Below, piece by piece: positions 20,541 to 29,300 of a stretch of 64,000 nucleotides of DNA. The position numbers and the translations under genes were made by a program. Every line of letters starts with the position of its first letter. The first letter of the stretch is position 1. A model generated the notes under the pieces. That model made no database searches. It was not told the DNA's origin and saw only the letters and a list, made by a program, of their open reading frames with translations. Source of the DNA: Pseudomonas sp. ICMP22404 (GTDB lineage Bacteria > Pseudomonadota > Gammaproteobacteria > Pseudomonadales > Pseudomonadaceae); NCBI RefSeq assembly GCF_006227205.1, contig NZ_VCNG01000004.1:62001-126000 (forward strand). The letters are read 5' to 3'.

Positions 20541-21484
20541 CGGTGTGCTCCGTCCGGGTCCGCATAGGCAGCGGCCGGCAATGATTGGGACATGTGGGTG
20601 GCAATGCGCGAGCGCAGCCAGCGCTCGGCCGGGTCGTTGTCATGCACGCCACTCCAGACCATCGACAGCTCGGCCGCGTTGATCTCGAACGGTGGATCCT
20701 CGGCCCGCAACGCGCAGCCTTCTACCAGCGCGCAGGCCGCGTAGTCGGGCACGGTGGCAATCAGTTCGGTGCCGGCCAACAACGCCCGCAAGCCACTGAA
20801 CTGCGGGACGCCCAACACCACTTTGCGGGTCCGGCCAATACGCGCCAGGTCCAGGTCGATGTTGCCGCTCAGGTCCCCCGAGAACGACACCATGGCGTGG
20901 GGACGCGCGCAGTACTCGTCCAGGGTCAGCGGGCCCGGACGCTTGTCGCCGCGCAAGACCTTGCAGGGGATGTCCCGCAGTTTCTTGCGCTTGGCGTTGG
21001 CCGGCAGATCGGTGGTGTAGCTGACCCCGACGCTGATTTCCCCGCTGCCCAGCAACGACGACATCAGCAGGTAATTGGCCCGGCGCACCACCACGATGAT
21101 GCCCGGCGCTTCTTCGCGCAGTTGGCTCAGCAACGGCGGGAACAGGCCGAACTCGGCGTCGTCCGACAGGCCGATGCGAAACACGTCGCAACTGGTGGAC
21201 GGATCGAACGCCTTGGCCCGGCTGACCGCGCCGGAAATCGTGTCCATGGCCGGTTGCAGCTCACGCAGGATCGCCATGGCCCGAGGCGTCGGCTCCATGC
21301 CGCGACCGTGGCGGATCAGCAGCGGATCATCGAACAGATCCCGCAACCGCCCCAGCGCCGCGCTCACGGCAGGCTGGCCCATGAACAGCTTTTCAGCGAC
21401 GCGGGTCAGGTTCTTCTCGAACATCAACGCCTCGAAGATCACCAGCAGGTTCATGTCAAGACGGCGTAAATCGTTGCGATTCAT
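20537..21484 (-). CDS. LysR-family regulator heading the DoxX/ABM/amidohydrolase operon
   Basis: This is a 315-residue LysR protein of the NodD/NahR-like branch. The winged helix contains LTRVAEKLFMGQPAVSAALGRLRDLFDDPLLIRHGRGMEPTPRA, the hallmark of that branch. It is the first gene of a minus-strand operon and overlaps the DoxX gene. This arrangement suggests it controls its own operon, perhaps together with the aryl-esterase-like gene upstream of the REP pair. Confidence 0.9.
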   Translation of the reverse strand: MNRNDLRRLDMNLLVIFEALMFEKNLTRVAEKLFMGQPAVSAALGRLRDLFDDPLLIRHGRGMEPTPRAMAILRELQPAMDTISGAVSRAKAFDPSTSCDVFRIGLSDDAEFGLFPPLLSQLREEAPGIIVVVRRANYLLMSSLLGSGEISVGVSYTTDLPANAKRKKLRDIPCKVLRGDKRPGPLTLDEYCARPHAMVSFSGDLSGNIDLDLARIGRTRKVVLGVPQFSGLRALLAGTELIATVPDYAACALVEGCALRAEDPPFEINAAELSMVWSGVHDNDPAERWLRSRIATHMSQSLPAAAYADPDGAHR

Positions 21485-21511
21485 CGATTAGGATCCTGTG
21501 GAATACCATCC

Positions 21512-21600
21512 TGTGGGAGCGAGCCTGCTCGCGAAGCGTCGACACATCCGACGTCGTCACAAGCTGACCCACCGCTATCGCGAGCAGGCTCGCTCCCACA
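21512..21600. repeat. Inverted REP pair
   Basis: The arms tgtgggagcgagcctgctcg (from 21512) and ctatcgcgagcaggctcgct (21575-21600) lie between the hydrolase stop and the LysR start. Confidence 0.95.
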
Positions 21601-21614
21601 GGTTCTATGCTCGA

Positions 21615-22436
21615 TCAGCCTCGGATGAACGCCAGCAGGTCGGCGTTCAGTCGATCCTTGTGGGTGTCGGTCAAGCCGTGGGGCGCGCCGGGGTAGACCA
21701 GCAGTTGCGAGTGCTTGAGCAGTTTGGCGGCTGCAATGCCGGCGGCTTCGATGGGGACCACCTGGTCGTCATCGCCATGGACCACGAGGGTCGGCACGTC
21801 GATGTTGCGCAGGTCTTCGGAAAGATCAGTCTCCGAGAACGCCTTGATGCAGTCGTACGTGTTCTTGTGGCCGGCGAGCATGCCTTGCATCCAGAACCAA
21901 TCGATCATGCCTTGGGACACCTTGGCACCCGGACGGTTGGCGCCGAAAAACGCGCTGGCCACATCCTTGTATAGCTGAGAACGGTCGGCCAGGGAGGCCT
22001 GGCGGAAACCGTCGAACACTTCGATGGGCAGGCCACCCGGGTTGGCCGGGGTCCTGAGCATCAACGGCGTCACTGCCGAGATCAGCCCGAGCTTGGCGAC
22101 GCGAGCGGCGCCATGACGGCCGATATAGCGTGCCACTTCACCACCGCCGGTCGAGAAACCGAGCAGTACGGCGTCCTTCAGGTCCAGCCGCTCGATCAGC
22201 TCGGCCAGGTCATCGGCGTAGGTGTTCATGTCATTGCCGTCCCAAGGCTGGCTGGAGCGCCCATGCCCACGACGGTCGTGGGCGATCACCCGGTAACCGT
22301 TGGACGCCAGGAACATCATCTGCGCCTCCCAACTGTCCGAGTTCAACGGCCAGCCATGACTGAAGACAACCGGCTGACCACTGCCCCAATCCTTGTAGTA
22401 GATCTCGGTGCCGTCGCGGGTGATGAAGGTGCTCAT
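21615..22436 (-). CDS. Alpha/beta hydrolase, aryl esterase / cofactor-free perhydrolase family
   Basis: This is a 273-residue enzyme closely resembling the P. fluorescens aryl esterase and bacterial non-heme chloroperoxidases. These hydrolyse aryl esters and can also form peracids. The triad is S95 in GFSTGGG, D224 in [11 protein letters not shown] and H253 in [10 protein letters not shown]. The oxyanion-hole motif [12 protein letters not shown] is near residue 25. There is no signal peptide. It is separated from the LysR operon by a REP pair. Confidence 0.91.
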   Translation of the reverse strand: MSTFITRDGTEIYYKDWGSGQPVVFSHGWPLNSDSWEAQMMFLASNGYRVIAHDRRGHGRSSQPWDGNDMNTYADDLAELIERLDLKDAVLLGFSTGGGEVARYIGRHGAARVAKLGLISAVTPLMLRTPANPGGLPIEVFDGFRQASLADRSQLYKDVASAFFGANRPGAKVSQGMIDWFWMQGMLAGHKNTYDCIKAFSETDLSEDLRNIDVPTLVVHGDDDQVVPIEAAGIAAAKLLKHSQLLVYPGAPHGLTDTHKDRLNADLLAFIRG

Positions 22437-22549
22437 GACATGACTTCCTTGAGAGGGGTGGAGGTCTCCATGGTCGGGTCAGAGGGGGTGTATGCGTGAG
22501 TTAAACGTTGTTAATTTTTTTGATTGAGGGCAGGACTGTGGTGCTTTTT

Positions 22550-22679
22550 GTGGCGAGGGGATTTATCCCCGCTGGGCTGCGAAGCAGTCCCAAGACTGAC
22601 GCCTCGGTGTGTCAGTTTTAATGGACATCAAGCGTTTGGGGCCGCTTTGCAGCCCAGCGGGGATAAATCCCCTCGCCAC
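22550..22679. repeat. Inverted pair of a second REP-like family
   Basis: The left arm gtggcgaggggatttatccc... (22550-22585) and the inverted right arm (22644-22679) match over about 35 bases with one mismatch. Each arm has its own inner palindrome, ggggat/atcccc. The core differs from the gagcctgctcgc type. Shorter related sequence (agcgagggaatcaatcccctcgcc) occurs near 10620. The pair occupies the 355-base gap between the divergent hydrolase and the large regulator. Confidence 0.9.
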
Positions 22680-22791
22680 AGGGTGTCTCACTGCGGGCTA
22701 TGAGAGAAGGCTCTAACCGTTGCACCTGAAGCCAAACCTGAGGAATATGCTCGGATATGCCTTTTGCACCAGACCAGACGTTGAGAACACG

Positions 22792-25596
22792 ATGAACCAC
22801 CCCAGCGCCCTGCCCGTCGAACAGACCGTGCATTTCGGCCCTTACCACGTCCATCCTCGCCAGCGCCTGGTGCTGGAGGGCGGGCAGCCGTTGCGCCTTG
22901 GGCGACGGGCGGTAGAGATCCTGCTGGTGCTGCTCGAGCACGCCGGAGAGGTGGTGAGCAAGCAACAGCTGATCGCCCGTGTCTGGCCCAGGAGTGTCGT
23001 GGAAGACACCAACCTGCGGGTGCATGTCGCGGCATTGCGCAAGGCGCTGGGGGATGGCCAGGCCGGGCAGCGTTACATCGTCACCGTGGCCCAGCGCGGC
23101 TACAGTTTTGTCGCGCCGGTGTCGACCGCGCCCCTCGCCCCCATGGCGGATATTGCGCCTGCGTCACCGACCCACAACCTGCCACCCCGTCGCAACCGGA
23201 TGATCGGCCGCCAGGCGGTGTTGGAAAGCCTGGTGACCCACCTGCCGCGCAAACGCTTCATCACCCTGGTCGGGACCGGTGGCATCGGCAAGACCACTGT
23301 GGCCCTGCGGGTCGCCGAGCGGCTGATCGATCACTACCGCGACGGCACTTATCTGCTAGACCTGTCATTGCTCAACGAGCCGGCCTCGATCATGCCGGAG
23401 CTGTGCGCGCTGCTGGATCTGCCACAGCCGGACAGCGATCCGCTGGCGACCATCGCGCGACAGCTCAAGGACCGACATCTATTGCTGGTGATCGATAATT
23501 GCGAACACCTGATCGACGCCATCGCCCAGCTCTGCGAAACCCTGCTGCGCGGTGCCCCGCACCTGCATATCCTGGCGACCAGCCGTGAAGGCCTGCGCGC
23601 CGAGGGCGAACACGTACAGCGCCTGGACGCCCTGGCCTGCCCGCCCCGGGAGATCCCCATCGAAGGCTACCCGGCCCTCGAATACCCGGCCCTGCAACTG
23701 TTCGCCGAGCGAGCGATGGCCAGCCAGGACGACTTCGAGCTGACCGACCGCGAGGTGCCCTTGGTGGCAGACATCTGCCAGCGACTGGACGGGATTCCCC
23801 TGGCCATCGAACTGGCCGCCGCGCAAGTGGGCCGCTTCGGGCTGGAAGCGCTTCACCGACAACTGCAAGGCAGCGTCGCCCAGCTCCACAACGACAGCGA
23901 CGTTGCGCCGCGCCAGCAAACCCTGCGCGCTACGCTGGATTGGAGCTTCGCACTGCTCACCGTGTGCGAGCAGATCTGCCTGCGACGGTTGTCAACGTTC
24001 ATGGGCAGCTTCAACCTGACGTCGGCAGCCGCGGTGATCATCGGACCACATGTCGCGCCCGACCAGGTGCTGGTGTCGATCAGCCAACTGGTGGCCAAAT
24101 CCCTGCTCAACGTCGAAGTCGGCGATGAAGAGGTGCGCTATCGCCTGCTGGACACCACCCGCAGTTATGCCCAGGAAAAACTGGTCGAAGCCGGCGAACT
24201 GGCAGCCAGCCAGGAACGCCATGCCGAGCGCTGCCTGGCCCTGATGGAGCAAGCCGAGCAGGATTGGGAAAACACCGCCACGCCAGTGTGGATCGCGCGC
24301 TACGCCGCCTATCGCGATGACATCCGCGCGGCCCTCGATCGCGGGTTGGGCCCGCACGGTTCCCATCAGGTGGCCATCCGCTTGACCGCCAGCACCCTGC
24401 CCCTCTGGCAGGAGCTGTCATTGCTCAAGGAGCATGGGCTTTACGTCAATAAGGCGCTGCAATTACTGCGGGCCGCCCCGTCGCCATGCCCCAGGCTGAG
24501 CCTCGCTTTGGAATTGGCCCACGCCAGTTTCAACTACCACACCGAGGGCGGTACGCCGGCCACGATCCGCGCCTTCGTCACCGCCCGGCAGCTGGCGCAA
24601 CAATGCCAGAACCGCGCCGGCGAGCTCCGGGCGGTGTCGGGGCACATGGCGGTCAACCTCAGTTGCGGCTATTACCAGCAGGCGCTGGAACAAAGCCAGG
24701 ACTTCGACCGGCTGGGCACCCTGGGCGATCCGCTCCTGTCTTTGAGCGCCCAACGCCTGCGGGTGCTGGCGCTGCACTTTGCCGGCGACCAGGGCGCGGC
24801 CCGACAAGATGCCGAACAGGTCATCCAGCGCCTGGCCCAGAGCGGCCACCTCAGCCGCTTCACCCACGGCTTCGGCGTGCAATACGACCAGAGCGTAGCG
24901 TCGCTGACCACCCTGGCACGCGTACTCTGGCTACAAGGCTTTGCCGAAAAAGCCCGGCGGGCCGCCAATCTCGCCCTGCAAATTGCCTTGCAGATCAATC
25001 ACGGCACCTCGATCTGCTACACCCTCGCGCTGGCCGGTTGCGTGATTGCACGCTACAACGGCGATCATTCAGTCGCGCGGGAAAGGCTCGATCTGTTGCG
25101 ACACCAGGCCAACAAACATTCGGTGATGCTGTTTCATAGCTGGGCCCGCCACTACGACGCTGCGTTCAATGACGCGCCCCTCGAGGCGAATCCGGTCAAC
25201 GGTCTGATCCAGGACATTGTCGTGACCCTGCGTGCCGATCAGGTCAGCGCCGAGCAACTCGATCGCGCCCATAGCGGCGCCGCGGGCTGGTGCATAGCCG
25301 AGATCCTGCGGGCCGGGGCGCAGGCCTTGTTGGCACGCAACGACCCGACCCTCGACGAGCGCGCCGAAGAACAGCTGGTGACCGCCCTGGGCGTGGCCCG
25401 CGGTCAGGGTGCCCTGGCCTGGGAGCTGCGCAGCACCACGACCCTGGCGCGACTATGGCAACGCCAGGGCCGGGAACGGGCCGCACAAGAATTGCTCGAG
25501 CCGATCTATCGACGCTTCACCGAAGGCTTCGATACCCCAGACCTAGTGGAGGCCGACGCGCTGCTCCAGACGTTGTCTCAACGGTGCGAGACTTGA
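22792..25596 (+). CDS. Winged-helix/NTPase (STAND-like) transcriptional regulator
   Basis: This is a 934-residue predicted regulator. The N-terminal OmpR/PhoB-type winged helix (residues ~12-110) has LRLGRRAVEILLVLLEHAGEVVSKQQLI and ends VTVAQRGYSFVAPV. Then comes an NTPase domain with Walker A GTGGIGKTT near residue 163, Walker B LLLVIDNCEHLID near 225 and LPLAIELAAAQVG near 340. A long helical, probably TPR-like C-terminal half follows. ATG 22792 was preferred over TTG 22720. Such proteins sense ligands by NTP-dependent oligomerisation. The 3' end overlaps the next gene tail to tail by 54 bases. Confidence 0.85.
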   Translation: MNHPSALPVEQTVHFGPYHVHPRQRLVLEGGQPLRLGRRAVEILLVLLEHAGEVVSKQQLIARVWPRSVVEDTNLRVHVAALRKALGDGQAGQRYIVTVAQRGYSFVAPVSTAPLAPMADIAPASPTHNLPPRRNRMIGRQAVLESLVTHLPRKRFITLVGTGGIGKTTVALRVAERLIDHYRDGTYLLDLSLLNEPASIMPELCALLDLPQPDSDPLATIARQLKDRHLLLVIDNCEHLIDAIAQLCETLLRGAPHLHILATSREGLRAEGEHVQRLDALACPPREIPIEGYPALEYPALQLFAERAMASQDDFELTDREVPLVADICQRLDGIPLAIELAAAQVGRFGLEALHRQLQGSVAQLHNDSDVAPRQQTLRATLDWSFALLTVCEQICLRRLSTFMGSFNLTSAAAVIIGPHVAPDQVLVSISQLVAKSLLNVEVGDEEVRYRLLDTTRSYAQEKLVEAGELAASQERHAERCLALMEQAEQDWENTATPVWIARYAAYRDDIRAALDRGLGPHGSHQVAIRLTASTLPLWQELSLLKEHGLYVNKALQLLRAAPSPCPRLSLALELAHASFNYHTEGGTPATIRAFVTARQLAQQCQNRAGELRAVSGHMAVNLSCGYYQQALEQSQDFDRLGTLGDPLLSLSAQRLRVLALHFAGDQGAARQDAEQVIQRLAQSGHLSRFTHGFGVQYDQSVASLTTLARVLWLQGFAEKARRAANLALQIALQINHGTSICYTLALAGCVIARYNGDHSVARERLDLLRHQANKHSVMLFHSWARHYDAAFNDAPLEANPVNGLIQDIVVTLRADQVSAEQLDRAHSGAAGWCIAEILRAGAQALLARNDPTLDERAEEQLVTALGVARGQGALAWELRSTTTLARLWQRQGRERAAQELLEPIYRRFTEGFDTPDLVEADALLQTLSQRCET

Positions 25597-27006
25597 ATGG
25601 ACAGGCTTCCATGCGTTCTGCAGCGCATGACGCCGATGATACAAATGCCATTGGCCACTGCGCCGCAGCTTTTCCACGGCATAGGCACGCGTGGTGTGGA
25701 GCCAGTGGAAACGCACCCCATTGGCGCAGGGTTCGACTCTCAACAGAGACTGCTGGGCCAGCCGTGACAGCAGCCAGGGCAACTGCCCGACACCCAGTTC
25801 CGGACAACTGATCACCGCAATGGCCGCCTTGGCGGTAAAAGGCCGGTCGAACACCGCGAGGCGCTGGAATACCAGCCGCTCGGGGGGGCTCAAACGCTCG
25901 AAACTCCAGTCCAGCAAGGCCTCCAGGCTCCGGTGACGGGGCACGGCCGTGCGCCGGCCAAAGCTCAGGAGCGACAGTCCGAAGTCCAGTTGTTCCAGTA
26001 CACCCGCCACGCCCAAGACACAGACCTGGGCTGCCGCCAGCTCCAGGGCCAGCGGTAAACCGTCCAGGCGCTGGCAGATTTGCGCAATCGCCACCAGGTC
26101 GCGGTCGCTGGGTTTGAAACCTTGCTGCCGGGCGCCAACCCGTTCCACCAGCAACTGTACCGCTGGGCATGCCTGTAATTGATGCTCGGGCTCAAGGGGC
26201 GATGCCACCGTCAGGCCTGGCAGTTGCAGGACGCGCTCATCGGTGAGGTTCAGCGGCTCGCGACTGCTCAACAACAGCGACACGCCCGGTGCCGACGCTC
26301 GCAACGCCAAGGCCAGTTCACGACAGGCCTCAAGCAGATGTTCGCAGCCGTCGAGCACCAGCAGCAGCCGACGATGTTCGAGTTGCCGGCCCAGGGCCTC
26401 GGGCGCCAGGCCCAGCGTACAAGCAATCCGCGCCCGTACCTGGCAAGGCTCGGTGATGGCCGCCAGGTCGACGAACCACGCCCCGTCGTCAAAGTGTTCC
26501 AGCAACAGCTCCGCGACCCGCAGCACCACGGTGGACTTACCAACGCCGCCCGGGCCGACCACGGTGGTCAGGCCCTGGCGCGGCACCTCGACCAGCAACC
26601 GGCCCAGCACTTTATCGCGGCCGATCACCGGGCTCAGCCGTGCAGGCAGGTTGTGCTTTTCGCCTCTGGACGAAGCCAGCGGCGCGGCAAAGCAATAGCC
26701 ACGTCGCGGATCGTTGAGGATGTACCGGCAGCCGTCCCGCCCGTCACCGAACGCCCGCCGCAATGCCGCAATGTGCACCCGCAGGTTGATGTCTTCCACC
26801 ACATTGTCCGGCCAGACCTCGGCGATGAGCGCTTGCTTGCTGATATAGCTGCCGGCGTGATCCACCAGGACCTGGAGAACGTCCAGCGCCCGTCCGCCCA
26901 AGCTGAGGGGTTCGCCATCTCGGGTGACGAGCCGCTGCTGCCGGTAGAAGGCAAACGGGCCGAAGCCCACCGCCGGTTCGGTATCGGGTTTGACGAAACT
27001 GTTCAT
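25543..27006 (-). CDS. Winged-helix/NTPase transcriptional regulator, shorter paralogue
   Basis: This 487-residue protein has the same N-terminal layout as its convergent neighbour: a PhoB-type winged helix (LSLGGRALDVLQVLVDHAGSYISKQ, DPRRGYCFAAPL), Walker A GPGGVGKST, LLLVLDGCEHLLEAC and LPLALELAAAQVC. It stops soon after the NTPase part, so the long helical half is missing. The start is ATG 27006 (MNSFVKPD). Its stop lies within the 3' end of the convergent gene. It could be a full-length shorter type or a C-terminally truncated copy. Confidence 0.83.
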   Translation of the reverse strand: MNSFVKPDTEPAVGFGPFAFYRQQRLVTRDGEPLSLGGRALDVLQVLVDHAGSYISKQALIAEVWPDNVVEDINLRVHIAALRRAFGDGRDGCRYILNDPRRGYCFAAPLASSRGEKHNLPARLSPVIGRDKVLGRLLVEVPRQGLTTVVGPGGVGKSTVVLRVAELLLEHFDDGAWFVDLAAITEPCQVRARIACTLGLAPEALGRQLEHRRLLLVLDGCEHLLEACRELALALRASAPGVSLLLSSREPLNLTDERVLQLPGLTVASPLEPEHQLQACPAVQLLVERVGARQQGFKPSDRDLVAIAQICQRLDGLPLALELAAAQVCVLGVAGVLEQLDFGLSLLSFGRRTAVPRHRSLEALLDWSFERLSPPERLVFQRLAVFDRPFTAKAAIAVISCPELGVGQLPWLLSRLAQQSLLRVEPCANGVRFHWLHTTRAYAVEKLRRSGQWHLYHRRHALQNAWKPVHSSLAPLRQRLEQRVGLH

Positions 27007-27188
27007 GGTGATCCAGCGCCAAAGAACCGGTGTGGGCATGGCGTCGCGGTCATCAAACGCGTCTGCCCCGGCTCTCTTGCATCCTTTCCAGAGGGTTCGC
27101 CGTTATCTTGGCAGCCCACGACCGGAGAACAATGCTGGCACAGGGTGCATGACGGACATCACGGTGCCCTGGACGGACACCGGAGGGC

Positions 27189-28139
27189 TCAACTGAACTG
27201 CTGGCGGTATTGCACGGGGGTCAGGCCGAGTTTTTCGCTGAACAGAGAACGCATGTGCCGGACGCTGCCAAACCCACTGCGAAACGCTACGGTCTTGAGG
27301 GGTAAGTCCGTGCTTTCCAGCAACTGACGGGCCCGGTCGATACGGGCCCCCTGCAGGAACTCCATCGGCGTCATCATCACTTCGCGGGCGAACATCCGGG
27401 CGAAATGCCGCGGACTCATGGAGGCCAGCGTCGCCATGCGCTCGACGGTGAACGGCTCTTCGAGATGCTCCATCACATAATGCTGCACCCGGGTGACGGC
27501 CGACTCCTGGGACGCCACCGCCGCCACCAGAGGGCTGAACTGGGCTTGCCCGCCTTGGCGCTTCATGACCACCAGCAACACCTTGGCCACATCCAGTGCC
27601 ACTTTGCGGCCATGGTCCTGGGCTACGATGGCCAATGCCAGGTCGATGCCGGCGGTGACGCCGCCGGACGTGAACAGGCGCCGGTCCTGCAGGAAGATCT
27701 TGTCGGTTTCCACCAGTGCCTTGGGGAAACGCCGGATCAGGCGTTCGGTGTAATGCCAGTGTGTGGTGACGCGGTAGCCGTCAAGCAATCCCGCCTCACC
27801 CAGCACGAAGGCCCCGGTGCAGATGGAGCCGTAGCGCGTGGCCCGTTGCGTCGCGGCCCGCAGCCAGGTGTGCAACCCCGGATGTCGATCGTTGTAGGCC
27901 CCCGGCCCGCCCGGCACTAGCAGTACATCATAGGCCGCCCAGGCCTGGTCGATGTGGATGTCGGCCTCGACCGCCACGCCGTTGGAGGCCCGCAATGGGC
28001 CGCGATCAGTGCCCAGGGTCAGTAATTGATAGCGTTGATCCGGCTCAAGATAGCGGTTGGCGATGGAAAACACCTCCATCGGCCCGGCCATGTCGAGTAG
28101 TAAAAAATCCGGGAACAGCACCATTGCAACGGTTTTCAT
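27189..28139 (-). CDS. GlxA-family AraC regulator with DJ-1/PfpI domain
   Basis: This is a 316-residue regulator. The N-terminal DJ-1/PfpI-like domain (residues 1-~190) has VLFPDFLLLDMAGPMEVF, VLLVPGGPGAY and an intact nucleophile-elbow cysteine in SICTGAFVLGEAGLLDG. The C-terminal AraC pair of helix-turn-helix motifs follows (ERMATLASMSPRHFARMFARE, LKTVAFRSGFGSVRHMRSLF). These proteins usually control amino-acid or amine metabolism. No target is evident; upstream lies a REP pair and then the pirin gene, divergent. Confidence 0.9.
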   Translation of the reverse strand: MKTVAMVLFPDFLLLDMAGPMEVFSIANRYLEPDQRYQLLTLGTDRGPLRASNGVAVEADIHIDQAWAAYDVLLVPGGPGAYNDRHPGLHTWLRAATQRATRYGSICTGAFVLGEAGLLDGYRVTTHWHYTERLIRRFPKALVETDKIFLQDRRLFTSGGVTAGIDLALAIVAQDHGRKVALDVAKVLLVVMKRQGGQAQFSPLVAAVASQESAVTRVQHYVMEHLEEPFTVERMATLASMSPRHFARMFAREVMMTPMEFLQGARIDRARQLLESTDLPLKTVAFRSGFGSVRHMRSLFSEKLGLTPVQYRQQFS

Positions 28140-28192
28140 CAGTTAACACACCAAAAAATCCAGAGGAACGCAGCAAGCCCGCCTGATAAAAC

Positions 28193-28284
28193 CTGTGGGA
28201 GCGAGCCTGCTCGCGATAGCGGTGGGTCAACTTGCAGGGATGTTGACTGTACCAACGCCATCGCGAGCAGGCTCGCTCCCACAG
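28193..28284. repeat. Inverted REP pair
   Basis: The arms (28193-28221 and 28258-28284) of the gagcctgctcgc type lie in the 339-base divergent gap between the GlxA-type gene and pirin. The rest of that gap holds the palindrome listed at 28359 and an otherwise unremarkable leader. Confidence 0.95.
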
Positions 28285-28358
28285 GTCCGATGTCGCACCA
28301 GACGCGGCTTCGACATCATGTTAACGCACCGCACCGGCTGGCAGGCCTGCTTATTGTC

Positions 28359-28370
28359 CACTTATAAGTG
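28359..28370. promoter_or_regulatory. 12-bp perfect palindrome upstream of pirin
   Basis: cacttataagtg is a perfect palindrome 108 bases before the pirin ATG, in an AT-richer stretch. Its shape and place fit an operator for a dimeric regulator. No factor can be named. Confidence 0.45.
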
Positions 28371-28478
28371 ACAGTCTTTCGTTTTTCACCTACTTATTAA
28401 GCAGCAGCATAACCATTAACCTTCTTCTGTCCCCGGCGAACGGCCAAAGCCGTCGCCCACTGAACCAGGAGAACTACC

Positions 28479-29201
28479 ATGCTGACCCTTCGCAAAGCTG
28501 CGGACCGCGGAATCGCCCGTCACGGCTGGCTGACCTCGTTCCACACCTTTTCCTTCGCCAACTACCGTGACCTCAATCAACAAGGCTTCTCCGACCTGCT
28601 GGTCATCAACGATGACCGGGTGGCCGCCGCCAAGGGTTTCGGCCAGCACCCCCACCGGGACATGGAGATTTTCTCCTATGTGCTCGAAGGCGCGCTGGAA
28701 CACAAGGACACCCTGGGTACAGGCTCGGTCATTCGCCCAGGCGATGTGCAACTGATGAGCGCCGGCAGTGGCGTGGCCCACAGCGAGTTCAACCACAGCG
28801 CGGACGAGCCGGTGCACTTCCTGCAGATCTGGATCGTGCCGAATGTCAGCGGTGCCAAGCCACGCTACCAGCAGGAGCATTTCAGCTGCGGGCAGAAACG
28901 CGGTCGCCTGCAATTGATCATCTCGCCGGACGGCGCCGACGGCTCCCTTGAGGTGCGCCAGGACGCACGGGTCTTTGCCGGACTGTTCGATGGCAGCGAA
29001 AGCGCCACCCTGACATTGGCACCTGATCGCTATGCCTATGTGCATGTCGCCCGGGGCAACGTCGAGCTCAATGGCGTGTCGTTACAGGAAGGTGATGGCG
29101 TGCGAGTGCGGGAAGAACAGGTACTGACGTTGAGCAATGGCCAGGATGCCGAGGTGCTGGTGTTCGATCTGCGACCGCAGGAACTGCCGCAGATGCCGTG
29201 A
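28479..29201 (+). CDS. Pirin family protein (YhaK/YhhW type)
   Basis: This is a 240-residue bicupin of the pirin family; some members are quercetin 2,3-dioxygenases. The metal ligands of the N-terminal cupin are present: H57 and H59 in GQHPHRDMEIFSYV, and H101 and E103 in GVAHSEFN. The start ATG 28479 follows an AGGAG site. It is monocistronic and ends at a strong hairpin. The physiological role is unknown; related genes often respond to oxidative or electrophile stress. Confidence 0.92.
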   Translation: MLTLRKAADRGIARHGWLTSFHTFSFANYRDLNQQGFSDLLVINDDRVAAAKGFGQHPHRDMEIFSYVLEGALEHKDTLGTGSVIRPGDVQLMSAGSGVAHSEFNHSADEPVHFLQIWIVPNVSGAKPRYQQEHFSCGQKRGRLQLIISPDGADGSLEVRQDARVFAGLFDGSESATLTLAPDRYAYVHVARGNVELNGVSLQEGDGVRVREEQVLTLSNGQDAEVLVFDLRPQELPQMP

Positions 29202-29235
29202 GCCCTCACCGGGGGGAACGAGCTTGCTTATGACA

Positions 29236-29279
29236 GCGGGGTATCGGCCGGCATGGATGCAAGCCGGCCGATACCCCGC
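29236..29279. terminator. Perfect 17-bp hairpin between convergent genes
   Basis: The arms gcggggtatcggccggc (29236-29252) and gccggccgataccccgc (29263-29279) are exact complements around a 10-base loop. It lies between the pirin gene and the convergent GlxA-type gene. No T run follows on either strand. It is likely a bidirectional transcript-end structure, though it could be a protein-binding or recombination site. Confidence 0.65.
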
Positions 29280-29300
29280 GAACACGTCGCTGCTCCAGCC

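Noticed and set aside
25543..27006. Pseudogene call for the shorter winged-helix/NTPase regulator
   Set aside because: No frameshift or internal stop is seen, and the winged helix and NTPase motifs are intact; shorter proteins of this layout may be normal.
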